From the NCBI GenBank assembly GCA_016296885.1, contig JAEDHT010000042.1, positions 1 to 12,336 of the forward strand: 12,336 nucleotides of DNA, read 5' to 3'. The translations under genes were made by a program, and so were the position numbers. The DNA comes from Clostridiaceae bacterium. Its GTDB lineage: Bacteria > Bacillota > Clostridia > Oscillospirales > Acutalibacteraceae. This document shows positions 12,335-12,336 of the stretch, in pieces. Below the pieces are notes generated by a model. It was given only the letters and a program-made list of their open reading frames with translations, did not search any database and was not told where the DNA came from. How positions within the stretch are numbered: the first letter of the stretch is position 1; every line of letters starts with the position of its first letter.

Positions 12335-12336
12335 AG

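Overview
The window looks like low-GC Firmicutes DNA, probably from an anaerobic gut-type Clostridia genome. The grounds are AT-rich intergenic DNA, strong AAGGAGG-type ribosome binding sites, TATAAT promoters and protein families common there (DUF4368-type serine recombinases, DUF1893, LytTR + DUF3021, XRE + zinc ribbon). I cannot name a genus. No rRNA, tRNA or CRISPR array was seen.

Both ends are the same 53-bp sequence in inverted orientation (1-53 and 12282-12334, perfect match). Each copy interrupts a gene: on the left a DUF1893 gene has lost its 5' end, on the right a large serine recombinase gene has lost its 3' end. The simplest reading is two outward-facing copies of one insertion sequence (IS) flanking this stretch. 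They could be real flanking IS copies or the points where an assembly stopped at a repeat. Just inside both ends lie mobile-element remains: a C-terminal serine recombinase fragment (574-915) on the left, and a 49-aa ORF plus the recombinase N-terminal part (11617-12283) on the right. Both ends also carry clusters of TTTTACA-like motifs.

Between them lies accessory/housekeeping DNA, nearly all on the minus strand. Read in transcription order from about 5.94 kb leftward: an autoregulated-looking MarR regulator, a 51-aa membrane protein, a membrane protein with an HEGAH metallopeptidase motif, a nucleotidyltransferase and a GNAT acetyltransferase. A tightly coupled four-gene module follows: ABC ATPase, ABC-2 permease, LytTR DNA-binding protein and DUF3021 membrane protein. 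Divergently from MarR, on the plus strand, is a second GNAT acetyltransferase with a roughly 150-nt leader that may encode a short peptide; it ends at a strong terminator. Next on the minus strand come an XRE/zinc-ribbon protein and a two-TM membrane protein of unknown function. A four-gene operon closes the region: YkuE-like metallophosphoesterase, NUDIX hydrolase, CcdA and a TlpA/ResA-like thioredoxin. The last two form an extracytoplasmic thiol-reducing pair.

The most unusual item is the roughly 300-nt sequence before the 49-aa ORF. A 14-nt segment (11576-11589) can pair perfectly with one 250 nt upstream (11314-11327), or with one that covers the ribosome binding site and abuts the start codon (11606-11616). 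That is the layout of a two-state RNA switch. The MarR promoter carrying two palindromic operators, the HEGAH membrane protein and the IS-bounded ends also deserve a second look.
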